Assembly: GCA_046291695.1 (NCBI GenBank) | Contig: JBKBSO010000018.1 | Coordinates: 1 to 64,000, forward strand | DNA from: PNNG01 sp046291695 | Lineage (GTDB): Bacteria; Bacteroidota; Bacteroidia; UBA7662 | Direction: 5' to 3' | Length of the DNA stretch: 64,000 bases | Shown here: piece by piece, positions 18,544 to 28,270 of the stretch | Position numbering within the stretch: the first letter of the stretch is position 1 | Layout of the letters: each line of letters starts with the position of its first letter | The notes under the pieces: model-generated | Seen by the model: only the letters and a program-made list of their open reading frames with translations | Database searches by the model: none | Told to the model about the DNA's origin: nothing | Made by a program: the position numbers and the translations under genes

Positions 18544-20937
18544 TTATTTCAAGTATGCCTCCAGCCAACGGTCCATTTCCCAGAGCATATGCATAACCGA
18601 TTCATTGGCGCGGTAACCGTGGCTTTCGTGAGGCAGTACTACATAACGAACTGTTCCACCATGTCCTTTAATGGCCTGATACAAACGCTCACTTTGAATG
18701 GGAAAGGTCCCCGAATTGTTGTCGGCCTCTCCATGAATGATCAATAAGGGTGTTTTTATTTTATCGGCAAAGCTAAAGGGCGACATTTGATAATATACTT
18801 CAGGGGCTTGCCAATAGGTGCGCTCTTCGGCCTGAAATCCAAAGGGGGTGAGGGTACGATTATAAGCGCCACTTCGAGCAATGCCGGCTTTAAAGAGCTG
18901 GGTATGCGCCAGCAAATTCGCTGTCATGAAGGCGCCATAGCTGTGTCCGCCTACTGCCACACGCTCACGGTCGAGTACGCCTAATGAAGAGCCGTAGTTA
19001 ATAATGGCTTCAGCATTGGCAACCAGTTGCTGTACGTAAGTGTCGTTGGGTTCCTGATCTTGCTCACCAACAATAGGCATGCTCGCATTATCGAATACAG
19101 CATAACCCCGCAACACCCAAAAAACAGGACTTCCCCAGCTGATCCGGGTAAAGCGGTACGATGAACCTTTTACCTGTCCGGCTGCATCACGCGATTTATA
19201 TTCACGCGGATAAGCCCATACAAAAGCGGGTAATGGGCCTTTACTGCTATCGTAGCCTGCAGGTAAATACAAATCGGCAGTCATTTCTATGCCATCGGCC
19301 CGCTGATAACGTAATTGCTGTTTTTGGATGTCTTTTAGTTGTGGAAATGGGTGCGTAAAACTGGTAATGGCGCGTGAGTTTTTGTGGGTAAAGCCGCGTA
19401 AAAAATAATTGGGGTTTTCGGTTTGCGACTCTCTACTGGTTATAAAAGTGCCTAGGCTCGGATCAACCAGGCTCACCACCGACTCGTAATAAGGTGCTTC
19501 GCAACGCCAAATGCGTTTAGTTTTTCCGGTTTTAACATCATAACTATCTAAAAAAGGCATATCACCGGCTTCTGATGCTCCTTGCCCAGCCAAATACAAC
19601 TGGCCCTGATGCTGCCAGATGACGGAACGGCCATTTTCGTTCATACGCATTAAAGGACGCCCAGGGTCGCTATAGGCATCTTCGTAACTGCGATCGCGAA
19701 TAAGTTTTACAATACCGTATTTGGATGGAATGAGTTCATGTATATGTTCTTTCCGGCTTCGTGTCCAGCTCGAACGTACCCAGGCATAATCGTCGCCCCA
19801 CATGGTATAGCTGTAGCGTAATTCGGTGCGTAAGAGTTCGCGGGCTTTTTCCGTAAATGGCGCTTCCAGCAGCATGAGTTTATCGCGATGCGGCACCTCG
19901 TTTTTCGGGTTTCCTTCGTCGAGGGCTTCTACCCAGTAAACTGAAGCCGGTGCGTCGGGCCGCCAGCTGTGGCCACGAGGACCGCGTTCTACCGCATTAA
20001 AAGTGCTGGGAATGTATTCGCCTAAAGGCTTATTGGCCAAACGCAATACCGAATCGCCGTGTAAGGAGTAAAGCTGCACTTCGGTGGTAAAGCGGTAGTA
20101 AGGTACCAAGTACGAAAAAGGCAGCACGAGTTTACTGGCCAAAAGGTATTGCTGATTTGGCGAAACCTCAAAGCCCATCCAAAGGCCCGTTTCGAGCATG
20201 TCCGTGCTGCTGCCATCTAGGCCCAATATCAACAATTCGGCACTGGCGTAGTGACTGAAAACAGCTTCGTCGTGGGGGTTTTTGAGCAAATCTTGATAGG
20301 TGCGTGAGGGGGCTTTTTTACCTAAATTTTCCTCCACTACCGGGCCAAGGGGAACGCGACTAGCTTGGGGCAAATCGCTTTGTACCAATGGTCGTACACT
20401 TACCACCAATCCCTTGCTGTCGGTCAACCAACTGTAGGCATTGCCCAATACGGCATTCAATTTACGATCGCTGAGCAAGCGTGCTTCGGCTTTCGCTACA
20501 TCTATCACCCAAAGTTGAATGGCGTCGGCTTCATTTTGTAAAAAAGCAATCTGTTTACCATCGGGCGACCAACTTAGGCCATTCATGAGCAAGGGTTCGG
20601 GCAAACCACTCACCGCACGCTCTTCCTTGCTGTTCAAACTTCGAATCGATAACCCATTGTAGTACGCGCTTCTGCTCGGGCCAAAATTGTTTGGGTCGAT
20701 GCGCAAGCCAGCCAAACGCAGTTCGGGTCGGGATACTTCCTCAATACCAGGCAATTCTGGCCTCGTAAGGAGCGCAATCATTCGCCTGTCGGGTGAAAAA
20801 CTGACTTGTGGACTCGAAGGTGCTTCGAGCAAACGGGCAAGTTCTTCGGGAGGACGTTGGTAAGTTACGGCTTCTTGTCCATAGCTCAGGGGCAAGCCAA
20901 TGAGCATAATTAAATGGATGAGGATTTGTTTTTTCAT
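18544..20937 (-). CDS. S9-family serine peptidase (prolyl oligopeptidase / glutamyl-endopeptidase type), exported
   Basis: 797 residues with a signal peptide ending near Tyr-Gly-Gln (LSYGQEAV). An N-terminal beta-propeller-like half (motifs LSWSPDGKQIAFL, VSFSPDRRMIAL) is followed by an alpha/beta hydrolase. The triad is visible: Ser666 in GGHSYGAF, Asp739 in HGEADNN and His773 in HESHG. The segment NASMPIVGE before the nucleophile resembles the subgroup that includes plant chloroplast glutamyl peptidase. The ATG follows the TonB receptor stop with no gap (20938/20937), so the two are translated from one message. It probably trims peptides in the periplasm for or after uptake by the two receptors. 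Confidence 0.88.
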   Translation of the reverse strand: MKKQILIHLIMLIGLPLSYGQEAVTYQRPPEELARLLEAPSSPQVSFSPDRRMIALLTRPELPGIEEVSRPELRLAGLRIDPNNFGPSRSAYYNGLSIRSLNSKEERAVSGLPEPLLMNGLSWSPDGKQIAFLQNEADAIQLWVIDVAKAEARLLSDRKLNAVLGNAYSWLTDSKGLVVSVRPLVQSDLPQASRVPLGPVVEENLGKKAPSRTYQDLLKNPHDEAVFSHYASAELLILGLDGSSTDMLETGLWMGFEVSPNQQYLLASKLVLPFSYLVPYYRFTTEVQLYSLHGDSVLRLANKPLGEYIPSTFNAVERGPRGHSWRPDAPASVYWVEALDEGNPKNEVPHRDKLMLLEAPFTEKARELLRTELRYSYTMWGDDYAWVRSSWTRSRKEHIHELIPSKYGIVKLIRDRSYEDAYSDPGRPLMRMNENGRSVIWQHQGQLYLAGQGASEAGDMPFLDSYDVKTGKTKRIWRCEAPYYESVVSLVDPSLGTFITSRESQTENPNYFLRGFTHKNSRAITSFTHPFPQLKDIQKQQLRYQRADGIEMTADLYLPAGYDSSKGPLPAFVWAYPREYKSRDAAGQVKGSSYRFTRISWGSPVFWVLRGYAVFDNASMPIVGEQDQEPNDTYVQQLVANAEAIINYGSSLGVLDRERVAVGGHSYGAFMTANLLAHTQLFKAGIARSGAYNRTLTPFGFQAEERTYWQAPEVYYQMSPFSFADKIKTPLLIIHGEADNNSGTFPIQSERLYQAIKGHGGTVRYVVLPHESHGYRANESVMHMLWEMDRWLEAYLK

Positions 20938-23172
20938 TTAGGGGGTATAAGTAAGTTGTAGGCCAAAAGTTCGGGGGGCTCCAATATTTCCAGGTACAAT
21001 CATGTAATCTCTGTTAAAAGCATTGCGTAGCAGCATTGCCAACCGCAAATCTGAACGAACCTCATAACTTATGCGAAAATCGGCAATAAAGTCACCCGCA
21101 TCACGGCGCTGACGGAATTGCCGAACTCCGGGAATGATGATTTCGAAGGCTTCATCTATTTCAAGCATGAAACTATTGAAGCGGAGGTTCGTGCCAAAGC
21201 CCCATCGTGCCCTACGGACCTCAATGTCAGAACGCCATAAATGCCGCGTTCGGTATTTGAGTGTTCCCGCGATCACAATATCGGGCCGTTCTGCTACGGG
21301 CCGTCTTAATTCAACCGGGTCGATGAAGGTGTAGCCCAATTGTCCAACAACCTTAAACCGTCCAATTTCGCCAGCACCGCCACTACTGAGTTCAATCCCT
21401 CTGATCATGGTGGTACTACCAGTTAAATTTAGTGCTTTAAACCCGATGCCTTCGGGGAAATCAGTGCGGTAGCTGAACTCAATCATGTTTTCATATTGGG
21501 TCCAAAAGGCTGCCAGATCGGCAAAGCCCTTTATTTTTCCAATTTGCCAACCTTGTTTCCACCCCAATTCGGTGCTCCAACCACTTTCTGACTCCAAGGC
21601 AGGATTAGGCAGTATGAGTAAGGCGCCTACCGCAGCATTTACATAACGTTCGGCTACCGAGGGTGTTCTAAAACCTTGGCCGAAGGAGGCCCTTAGCCAA
21701 CTGGCTTTGAATAACTCGTAATTGGCGCCTAGGCGCACAACCGGATACCTAATGGGGGGCTCGTTATTGATGACATATTGCTCGTAGCGCATGCCAGCCG
21801 AATAGTTGAGTTTACCAATCTGCTGATCGAGTTGCACATAGGCCGCAAGGTTTCGGCTATCGCGTAATCCGTATAGTGGGCCGCTGTTTACAAAATTGTA
21901 GATGTGTACCAAACCACCGGTAAATATGGTTTTGGTGTTCTCCCAAAGTTTCAGCGGTTGTTGATACTGGTATTCGTTATAGTACACTTGCCCTCTGGTG
22001 TTGCGGGTGCTATCACCCCGGTTCTGTGTAAAATACAAGCGGTTTCTAAAGATGTGCTTTCTCCCATTACTACCAAAGTACTGCAGTACCGGGTCGATGT
22101 TGTAACGAAGGGCAAGTTGGGCATCGTTGGTGCCCGGACTGGGGAAGAAGGCCGCGGTATCACTCTTCCAAAAAAAGAAATTACCCGTAGAATCTACCAT
22201 GCCATTGGTATTGAGGCTAAAGCTCCAACGTTTATTGATGCGGTAGCGCCAATTCATATTCCCTCGAACACGTTTGCTATACTCTCCTATGCGATACCCT
22301 TGATCCCAAACGGCAAACATACCGGCGGTAAGATCGTGCTTCCCCACTTGGCGGCTATGTAAAGCGCTTATGCCGCTTTGATGGCGGCCATCACGTAGTT
22401 GATAAGGAGCTTCGAAAAAGTCGTTTGGTCGGTCGTACACCAAGCTAAATAGCTGAATTTGAGTACGCGGTCGATTAGTGGGATAGGCAGTTCGCAGGTT
22501 AACAATACCGCCAAGGGCGCTGGAACCAAAAAGGGTAGAGGCGGCGCCTTTTATGACCTCAATTTGTGATACATTCTCAATGGGCAGATAGGCCCATTTT
22601 ACATCACCGGCATCTGCGCTCAACAGCGGCATATCATCGACCAAAACTTGAACACGACTGCCGGCCCCATAGCTAAAGCCACTTGTTCCGCGAATATTCA
22701 GTTGCCCGCTCACCACACTTACGCCGGGTACACGGTCCATAGCATCGTCGAAGCGGGTGAGGTTATTTTGCTCGATTAAATCTGGTTTAATGACTTCCAT
22801 CGATACCGTAACTTCGCTCAATCGCTGTTCAAAACGTCCGGCGGTAACCACCACCTGCTCTAATTGGCCGGTCGCAACTTCAAGCGTCATGTCGAGCAGC
22901 TTGTCTTCTACCAGCTTCAGGTTGATTCTTTTACTTTCGAAGCCGATATAGCTGAACCGAAGCACATAAGTCCCGGCTGGAAGATGCAATTGGTAATGGC
23001 CTTCAGCATCGGTGATGGTACCCAATCCCCCTGGTTCTATCGCAATATTAACCCCTGCCAAGGGTATTTTAGTGCCAGCCTCGGTGATTTTTCCACTTAA
23101 ACGCACATTGTTTTGAGCATGAAGGCCAAAGGGAAATAAAACAAGAAGAACCAAGAGTATTTTTTGCGCCAT
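20938..23172 (-). CDS. TonB-dependent outer-membrane receptor (second of a tandem pair)
   Basis: 744 residues. A signal peptide is followed by a carboxypeptidase-regulatory-like beta sandwich (about 22-105: GKITEAGTKIPLAGVNI, FSYIGFESKRI), a plug (about 115-225: LNIRGTSGFSYGAGSRV, IEVIKGAASTLFGSSALGG) and a 22-strand barrel ending in LRNAFNRDYMIVP...FGLQLTYTP. It is clearly paralogous to the receptor upstream (both have GRFEQ, a shared plug pattern and the LLxAxxGDVK/NEILW loop). It lies 14 bases after that gene and abuts the S9 peptidase gene. No SusD-like partner is present, so this is not a classical SusCD pair; a peptide, metal chelate or siderophore are all possible substrates. Confidence 0.92.
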   Translation of the reverse strand: MAQKILLVLLVLFPFGLHAQNNVRLSGKITEAGTKIPLAGVNIAIEPGGLGTITDAEGHYQLHLPAGTYVLRFSYIGFESKRINLKLVEDKLLDMTLEVATGQLEQVVVTAGRFEQRLSEVTVSMEVIKPDLIEQNNLTRFDDAMDRVPGVSVVSGQLNIRGTSGFSYGAGSRVQVLVDDMPLLSADAGDVKWAYLPIENVSQIEVIKGAASTLFGSSALGGIVNLRTAYPTNRPRTQIQLFSLVYDRPNDFFEAPYQLRDGRHQSGISALHSRQVGKHDLTAGMFAVWDQGYRIGEYSKRVRGNMNWRYRINKRWSFSLNTNGMVDSTGNFFFWKSDTAAFFPSPGTNDAQLALRYNIDPVLQYFGSNGRKHIFRNRLYFTQNRGDSTRNTRGQVYYNEYQYQQPLKLWENTKTIFTGGLVHIYNFVNSGPLYGLRDSRNLAAYVQLDQQIGKLNYSAGMRYEQYVINNEPPIRYPVVRLGANYELFKASWLRASFGQGFRTPSVAERYVNAAVGALLILPNPALESESGWSTELGWKQGWQIGKIKGFADLAAFWTQYENMIEFSYRTDFPEGIGFKALNLTGSTTMIRGIELSSGGAGEIGRFKVVGQLGYTFIDPVELRRPVAERPDIVIAGTLKYRTRHLWRSDIEVRRARWGFGTNLRFNSFMLEIDEAFEIIIPGVRQFRQRRDAGDFIADFRISYEVRSDLRLAMLLRNAFNRDYMIVPGNIGAPRTFGLQLTYTP

Positions 23173-23186
23173 AGGTTTAGATGGGG

Positions 23187-25487
23187 TTAAAATCTCGATA
23201 ACATTTGAATAACAAGGCTCCTTTGTTCACCAATATTGCCGGGTATGGGCATCCAACTTCGATTGCCCGCGTTGCGCACAATCAAATTCAGATTGAAATA
23301 ATCGTTCAGGGCGTAACCAGCCCGAAGGTCAAACAACAAATCGCCATTAATGCTTTGCAGACGGTATTCTACCAAACCGGGCATAAAGCGATAATAGTCT
23401 TCGTCAATATTCAAGATAACACTATTGTAGCGGAGGTTAGATCCTAGCATAAATCGATTGTAATTTAGCTGAAAATCGGCCCGAACCAAGTGACGGTATC
23501 GGTACTTTAAAAATTGTAATAAATCTACAGGTACCCCGGCAAAGCTAAAAGTAGGCGGGTTGAGGTTAATGGGATTGGTAAAGGTGTAGCCGGCCTGAAA
23601 CTGCAAACCGAACTTTTGCCATTGGGCCATGCCGCTGTATATCACTTCCACTCCGGTGATGCGCGCGTCGGTAATGTTAGACGGTTGAAAGCGTGCATAC
23701 TTTTCGGCTAGTTTAGCCAAATTGCCTTCAGCCGCCCAAATGGAATCTTGTTCATCCCAAACATCCGGAAGAAAAACACCGAATGTGTATTCAATCAGAT
23801 TACGGAAATCGGTTCGGAAAAGGGCTATGTCTAGGGTTGATTTAAACCGACCTGCATGTATAGCTTGCATAAATCCAATTTCGAAGGCGCGACTCGATTC
23901 AGGCAACAAATTCGGATCGCTCGCAAAACGAACAGTGCCCACAAAGGTGTTGGAAAACATCTCGGCCGCCGATGGCGAACGGAAACCTTCGCCGTAGGAT
24001 GCCCGCAAGTTGCCTCCTTTCCAGAGCCGATAGTTTAATCCGGCCCTCAGAACAGGATTTTGCTCTTTTGGACTGCCATTTACAATGAATTGTTCATATC
24101 TGAATCCCATGCCATAGCTAAATCGCCCTATGTTTTGGTCCCATTGCACATACATCGCCCGGTTGTTGGTAAATTGATTGCCATACAGTACATCGCTTCG
24201 GATAGCATTCAGTTGATTTACCAGCCCTGCAGTAAGCATAGTGTTATTGGCCCAGTTCAATGGTAATCGATGCTGAATCTGGTATTCGCTGTAGTACATT
24301 TCGCCCAAGCCAAAATCTTCATTGTTGTAGTTGGTGTAACTTCGATAAAATCGATTCCGTAAACTATGTTTGGTGTTCCGTCCAATGTATTCAATGTAGG
24401 GATCAATCAGGGTTCGCGTATTAAGCTGGGCATTGGTGCTACCGGCATTGGGCATAAACGCACTGGTGTCGCTCTCCCAAAAGGTAAAAAGCCGGGTGGA
24501 ATCTACTAGATGACTGGCTTGAAGACCTACATACAGCTTTTTGCCCAATTGCTGCCGCAAATGAACATTGCCACGTATGCGTCGGCTTGGTTCACCTACC
24601 CTAAAACCATCGTCATGAACTACATTGAGCGAAGCAGTAAGGTCGGTTTTGTTAATACGCTGACTGTGTGCCACTGATAGGCCCATGGCAGTGGGGGGTT
24701 GCCTGCCGGCCCAGGGGTCGCTATGATAGCCCCCTGGTCGGTCGTAAAAGGTATTGTACCAATTGATTCTGGTAACGGGTGTTGCACCAGGCATAATGCT
24801 TCTGAAATGAACCACACCACCCAGCGCTGCCGAGCCGTACAAGGCCGATCCGGAGCCTTTAATGACTTCAATTTGCTCTGCACTTTCAATGGGAAGCATA
24901 ATCCACAAAATTTCATTGCCTTCTGCGGTAAGCAGGGGCAAGCCATCTAAAAGCATAAGTACGCGACTTCCAACCCCCAAGCTGTATCCGCTGGAGCCCC
25001 TAATGTTGATTTGTCCCCGTAGCACATGAATGCCGGGGGTTCGGTTCATAACGTCATCGGCCGATACCGAATTATTGGCATCAATTTGTGCGGTACGTAC
25101 CACCGAGGTACTTATGCTGAGTTGTTCACGTTTTTGTTCGAAACGTCCTGCTGTAACGATGATTTGTTCAAGCTCATTGATTTTGGGTTTAAGCTGTACA
25201 TCCAATACCAAACTAGTGTCTGTGCCGGCGTTTAATTGTCTTCTCAGTAGTTCATAACCCAAGTAACGGAAACTGAGCTGATGGGTGGTTGCATGATCGA
25301 GCCGAATGCGATACATTCCTTTGGCATCTGTTATAGTTCCACTACCATTTTGATGCGCAATGCTTACCCCAACTAAAATTTCGCCACTTATGGCATCGGT
25401 TACCTTACCGCTAAGGATAAAAGTTTGTGCCTGGGCATACTCTGCATAGAGTAAAAAACACAGAAAAAAACATAATATTCGTGGCAT
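23187..25487 (-). CDS. TonB-dependent outer-membrane receptor (first of a tandem pair)
   Basis: 766 residues with a signal peptide (MPRILCFFLCFLLYAEYAQA), a carboxypeptidase-regulatory-like domain (GKVTDAISGEILVGVSI), a plug (INIRGSSGYSLGVGSRV, IEVIKGSGSALYGSAALGG) and a beta barrel ending in an aromatic residue (IQMLSRF), as needed for barrel assembly. It is the first gene of the three-gene minus-strand operon with the second receptor and the S9 peptidase. It is divergent from dprA, with only 41 bases between the two start codons. The energy-coupling TonB/ExbBD genes are not in the window. Confidence 0.92.
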   Translation of the reverse strand: MPRILCFFLCFLLYAEYAQAQTFILSGKVTDAISGEILVGVSIAHQNGSGTITDAKGMYRIRLDHATTHQLSFRYLGYELLRRQLNAGTDTSLVLDVQLKPKINELEQIIVTAGRFEQKREQLSISTSVVRTAQIDANNSVSADDVMNRTPGIHVLRGQINIRGSSGYSLGVGSRVLMLLDGLPLLTAEGNEILWIMLPIESAEQIEVIKGSGSALYGSAALGGVVHFRSIMPGATPVTRINWYNTFYDRPGGYHSDPWAGRQPPTAMGLSVAHSQRINKTDLTASLNVVHDDGFRVGEPSRRIRGNVHLRQQLGKKLYVGLQASHLVDSTRLFTFWESDTSAFMPNAGSTNAQLNTRTLIDPYIEYIGRNTKHSLRNRFYRSYTNYNNEDFGLGEMYYSEYQIQHRLPLNWANNTMLTAGLVNQLNAIRSDVLYGNQFTNNRAMYVQWDQNIGRFSYGMGFRYEQFIVNGSPKEQNPVLRAGLNYRLWKGGNLRASYGEGFRSPSAAEMFSNTFVGTVRFASDPNLLPESSRAFEIGFMQAIHAGRFKSTLDIALFRTDFRNLIEYTFGVFLPDVWDEQDSIWAAEGNLAKLAEKYARFQPSNITDARITGVEVIYSGMAQWQKFGLQFQAGYTFTNPINLNPPTFSFAGVPVDLLQFLKYRYRHLVRADFQLNYNRFMLGSNLRYNSVILNIDEDYYRFMPGLVEYRLQSINGDLLFDLRAGYALNDYFNLNLIVRNAGNRSWMPIPGNIGEQRSLVIQMLSRF

Positions 25488-25528
25488 TTATCTAACTCAC
25501 AAAGGTCTAAATTAGCAGTACAGAGGCT

Positions 25529-26632
25529 ATGAACCAAACAGAAATTTATTACACCCTTGCGTTACTTCAACTTCCGGGTATAGGAAGCTTATTAGCACGT
25601 AAGCTTATCGAACGTACAGGAAGTGCTGAAGCAGTTTTTAAAACCAATCGAACCAAACTTGAAGCTACACCGGGCATTGGCCCTTTACTGGCCAAAAGCA
25701 TCAGCACCCACAAACCCTTCGATTTGGTAGAAAAAGAACTTCGCCTGGTTGAACAGCACCAAATTCAGCTATTTCATTTTAAGGACGAAAATTTTCCCTT
25801 AAGGTTACGCCAATGCCCCGATCATCCGCTCATACTTTTTGGCAAAGGGGCCCTCCCCTTAAACGTTAATCGTATTGTAGCAGTAGTGGGAACCCGTGCA
25901 GCTACAGACTATGGCCGACAGTTGACAGAAGCATTGATCCAAGGGTTAATTTCTCTTAATGTTTTGGTTATTAGCGGTTTGGCTTACGGTATTGATATTC
26001 ATGCACATCGGTTGGCGCTAAAGCACCAACTTCCTACAGTGGGCGTGCTTGGTCATGGTTTAGGACGCATTTATCCTGCTGTACACAAAACGGTGGCCGA
26101 ACGTATGCTCGAGCAAGGCGGGTTACTTACAGAGTTCTTGTATGATACAGGGCCCGATAAAGAGAATTTTCCAAAGCGAAACCGCATTGTGGCGGGTATG
26201 GCCGATGCCGTAGTGGTTGTTGAGGCAGCCACTAATGGAGGGGCGCTTATTACTGCAAGCATTGCGAATGACTACAATCGCGATGTTTTTGCTTTCCCAG
26301 GAAGAGTAGGGGATAAATACAGCAGTGGATGCCACGCCTTGGTGCGAAACCATAAGGCTGCATTGATAACCTCAGCAGATGAATTATGCGAAGCGATGGG
26401 TTGGCTCCAAAGTCCGAACAAACCTGCGGCCTATCAAACAATGCTTTTTCCGGAACTGGAGCAGGACGAACAACTGGTATATGAACTGCTAAAAAACCAA
26501 GGGCAAATGGGTATCGATTTGTTGAGCATGCAAGTGGGCTTTTCAACAACACGATTGAGTCATGCTCTTTTAGGCCTCGAATTCAAAGGCTTATTACGAG
26601 CACTTCCAGGCAAACAGTTTGTTATCAACTAA
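25529..26632 (+). CDS. dprA: DNA-processing protein DprA/Smf
   Basis: 367 residues, the normal length. An N-terminal helix-hairpin-helix-like region (LLQLPGIGSLLARKLIERTG, ATPGIGPLLAKSI) is followed by the Rossmann-like DprA core (VAVVGTRAATDYG, VISGLAYGIDIHAH, GVLGHGLGRIYP, NFPKRNRIVAG) and a C-terminal winged helix (VYELLKNQGQMGIDLLSMQ). DprA loads RecA on single-stranded DNA during natural transformation. No other competence gene is in the window. It stands alone on the + strand between two minus-strand operons. Confidence 0.95.
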   Translation: MNQTEIYYTLALLQLPGIGSLLARKLIERTGSAEAVFKTNRTKLEATPGIGPLLAKSISTHKPFDLVEKELRLVEQHQIQLFHFKDENFPLRLRQCPDHPLILFGKGALPLNVNRIVAVVGTRAATDYGRQLTEALIQGLISLNVLVISGLAYGIDIHAHRLALKHQLPTVGVLGHGLGRIYPAVHKTVAERMLEQGGLLTEFLYDTGPDKENFPKRNRIVAGMADAVVVVEAATNGGALITASIANDYNRDVFAFPGRVGDKYSSGCHALVRNHKAALITSADELCEAMGWLQSPNKPAAYQTMLFPELEQDEQLVYELLKNQGQMGIDLLSMQVGFSTTRLSHALLGLEFKGLLRALPGKQFVIN

Positions 26633-26652
26633 ATGCACTAGTGCTGCGAATG

Positions 26653-26680
26653 AAAAAGAAAAGGGACCTCCCGGCCCCTC
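26653..26680 (-). terminator. Terminator of the lipid A operon (GGGA-tetraloop type)
   Basis: Read on the minus strand, a 6-bp stem (26678-26673 with 26668-26663, one G-U pair) closes a GGGA tetraloop and is followed by a T-rich run (TTTTCTTTTTC). It lies about 180 bases after the ABC gene, with nothing recognised between. It is just downstream of the dprA stop on the other strand. Confidence 0.55.
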
Positions 26681-26856
26681 TCGATGTTAAAAAATACTAC
26701 CTGATGATGGCTTGCCTGTTGGCAAAACAACACACTTCCTTAGCAAATAGTACACCAGAATGTAATTGCACGAACGCCTGATGTTTTTAAGCCTGAATGT
26801 CCAGTAGGCTATACATTATTTAGTGTAAGGTGTCTACTTTTCCGGAAAGCAGCAGC

Positions 26857-27492
26857 TTATTTAAAATGTTCAATGGCCAGTTCAGCTGTACAGCAATGGT
26901 ATTCATAAGGCTGGTTGCTGGCAATGATTATACTTTGGTTGGGATAGGCCTCCAAGCTCCGTGTAAGTTCGTTATACCAGGCAATGCCTGCTTTGTCGAG
27001 ATTGGTGGTGGGTTCATCGAGAAATAGTACAGGTACATCACTACCAAAGGCCAAAAGCAGTTTCAGTCGTTGTTTCATGCCAGAGCTAAAATACATCACG
27101 GATTTCCTTTTGTGGGCTTCCAGCCCACTATCGTAAAGTACCTTGGTTAAATCGAAATCGGCTTTACGACTTTTGAGACTAAAGTGAAAAGCGATCATTT
27201 CTTCCAGGCTATACGCTTCAGGCAACTCAAGGTAAGGGGTAGCTAAAGCAATGTACTTATAAAGCTGCTCTATCGGTATTACATCATTCTCGATTTGGTA
27301 GTTAATTTGGCCTGCCGATAAGGGTTGATAGCCACATAAACATTGAAGTAAGGTACTTTTTCCTGAACCATTGGCTCCTGTAATGGCTAATTTACTGCCC
27401 GAAGGAATATTGAAACTACATCCCTTAAATATCCAGTCGCGATTGTATCGCTTGCCGGCTTGCTCAAGATTAATTTGAAGGCATTTACTCAT
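26857..27492 (-). CDS. ABC transporter ATP-binding protein, last gene of the lpx operon
   Basis: A 211-residue lone ATPase subunit. Walker A is GANGSGKST (residue 39), the signature is YFSSGMKQRL, and Walker B is VLFLDEPTTNLD. The Q-loop region (YIALATPYLEL) is atypical in sequence. No permease gene is next to it. Its start overlaps the lpxA stop by 4 bases (ATGA), so it is co-translated with lipid A synthesis genes, which hints at a role in the envelope such as LPS or lipid export; the substrate is inferred only from this position. Confidence 0.88.
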   Translation of the reverse strand: MSKCLQINLEQAGKRYNRDWIFKGCSFNIPSGSKLAITGANGSGKSTLLQCLCGYQPLSAGQINYQIENDVIPIEQLYKYIALATPYLELPEAYSLEEMIAFHFSLKSRKADFDLTKVLYDSGLEAHKRKSVMYFSSGMKQRLKLLLAFGSDVPVLFLDEPTTNLDKAGIAWYNELTRSLEAYPNQSIIIASNQPYEYHCCTAELAIEHFK

Positions 27493-28268
27493 TCAATCAT
27501 GCCTTTAACCACACCGAAACTGGAGTTGCGGATAAAGTCAAGAATACGATCACGTTCTTTGGAAGGATCCACTTCGGCTATTACCATTTCTAAGGCTTTC
27601 GACATATTGTAACCACGCACATAAATAATGCGATAAATGTCTTCGATCTGACGAATAGCAGCTTCGGAAAAACCACGACGACGTAAGCCTATTACATTTA
27701 CACCGGCGAACGAAAGCGGTTCTTTCGCGCACTTCACGTATGGGGGCACATCTTTTCTAACGAGCGACCCCCCACCCACAAAGGCGTGTTCAGCTATGGT
27801 AATAAACTGCTGAACCGCTACCATACCTTCGAGTATCGCCCAGTCATGAACGGTGATGTGACCGGCAAGCGTTGCTAAATTGGCTAGTATGACGTGATTG
27901 CCAACGATACAATCATGAGCCACATGGCTGTATGCCATTAATAAGCAGTTTTTTCCTACTTCCGTTTTGTGCCGATCAATTGTGCCGCGATTTACAGTAA
28001 CGCATTCCCGAATGGTAGTGCCATCCCCTATAATGGTAAGCGTTTCCTCTCCTTTATACTTGAGATCCTGCGGTGGTGCCGAAATTACTGCTCCAGGATA
28101 AATTTTCACATGGTTGCCAATGCGTGCACCGTCCATTATGGTTACATTGGGCCCAATCCAACATTTTTCTCCTATTTCGACATTCGCCGAAATGGTAACG
28201 AAAGATGATATTTCGGTGCCGGCTCCTATTTTAGCCTCCGAATGAATGTTCGAAAGTGTGGATATCAT
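27489..28268 (-). CDS. lpxA: UDP-N-acetylglucosamine O-acyltransferase
   Basis: 259 residues, the usual size. The N-terminal 190 residues form a left-handed beta-helix of hexapeptide repeats (IGEKCWIGPNVTIMDGARIG and similar), with catalytic His in the AYSHVAHDC segment near residue 120. The C-terminal helical part (SEAAIRQIEDIYRIIY) matches LpxA rather than LpxD. It performs the first acylation in lipid A synthesis. It lies 2 bases after lpxC/fabZ and overlaps the ABC ATPase gene. Confidence 0.95.
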   Translation of the reverse strand: MISTLSNIHSEAKIGAGTEISSFVTISANVEIGEKCWIGPNVTIMDGARIGNHVKIYPGAVISAPPQDLKYKGEETLTIIGDGTTIRECVTVNRGTIDRHKTEVGKNCLLMAYSHVAHDCIVGNHVILANLATLAGHITVHDWAILEGMVAVQQFITIAEHAFVGGGSLVRKDVPPYVKCAKEPLSFAGVNVIGLRRRGFSEAAIRQIEDIYRIIYVRGYNMSKALEMVIAEVDPSKERDRILDFIRNSSFGVVKGMIE

Positions 28269-28270
28269 AA

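Noticed and set aside
12580..18616. Many + strand open frames of 60-200 codons opposite the giant cargo gene
   Set aside because: They lie within a 1944-residue minus-strand gene with signal peptide, domains and sorting tail, show no recognisable domains, and arise from its repetitive coding sequence.
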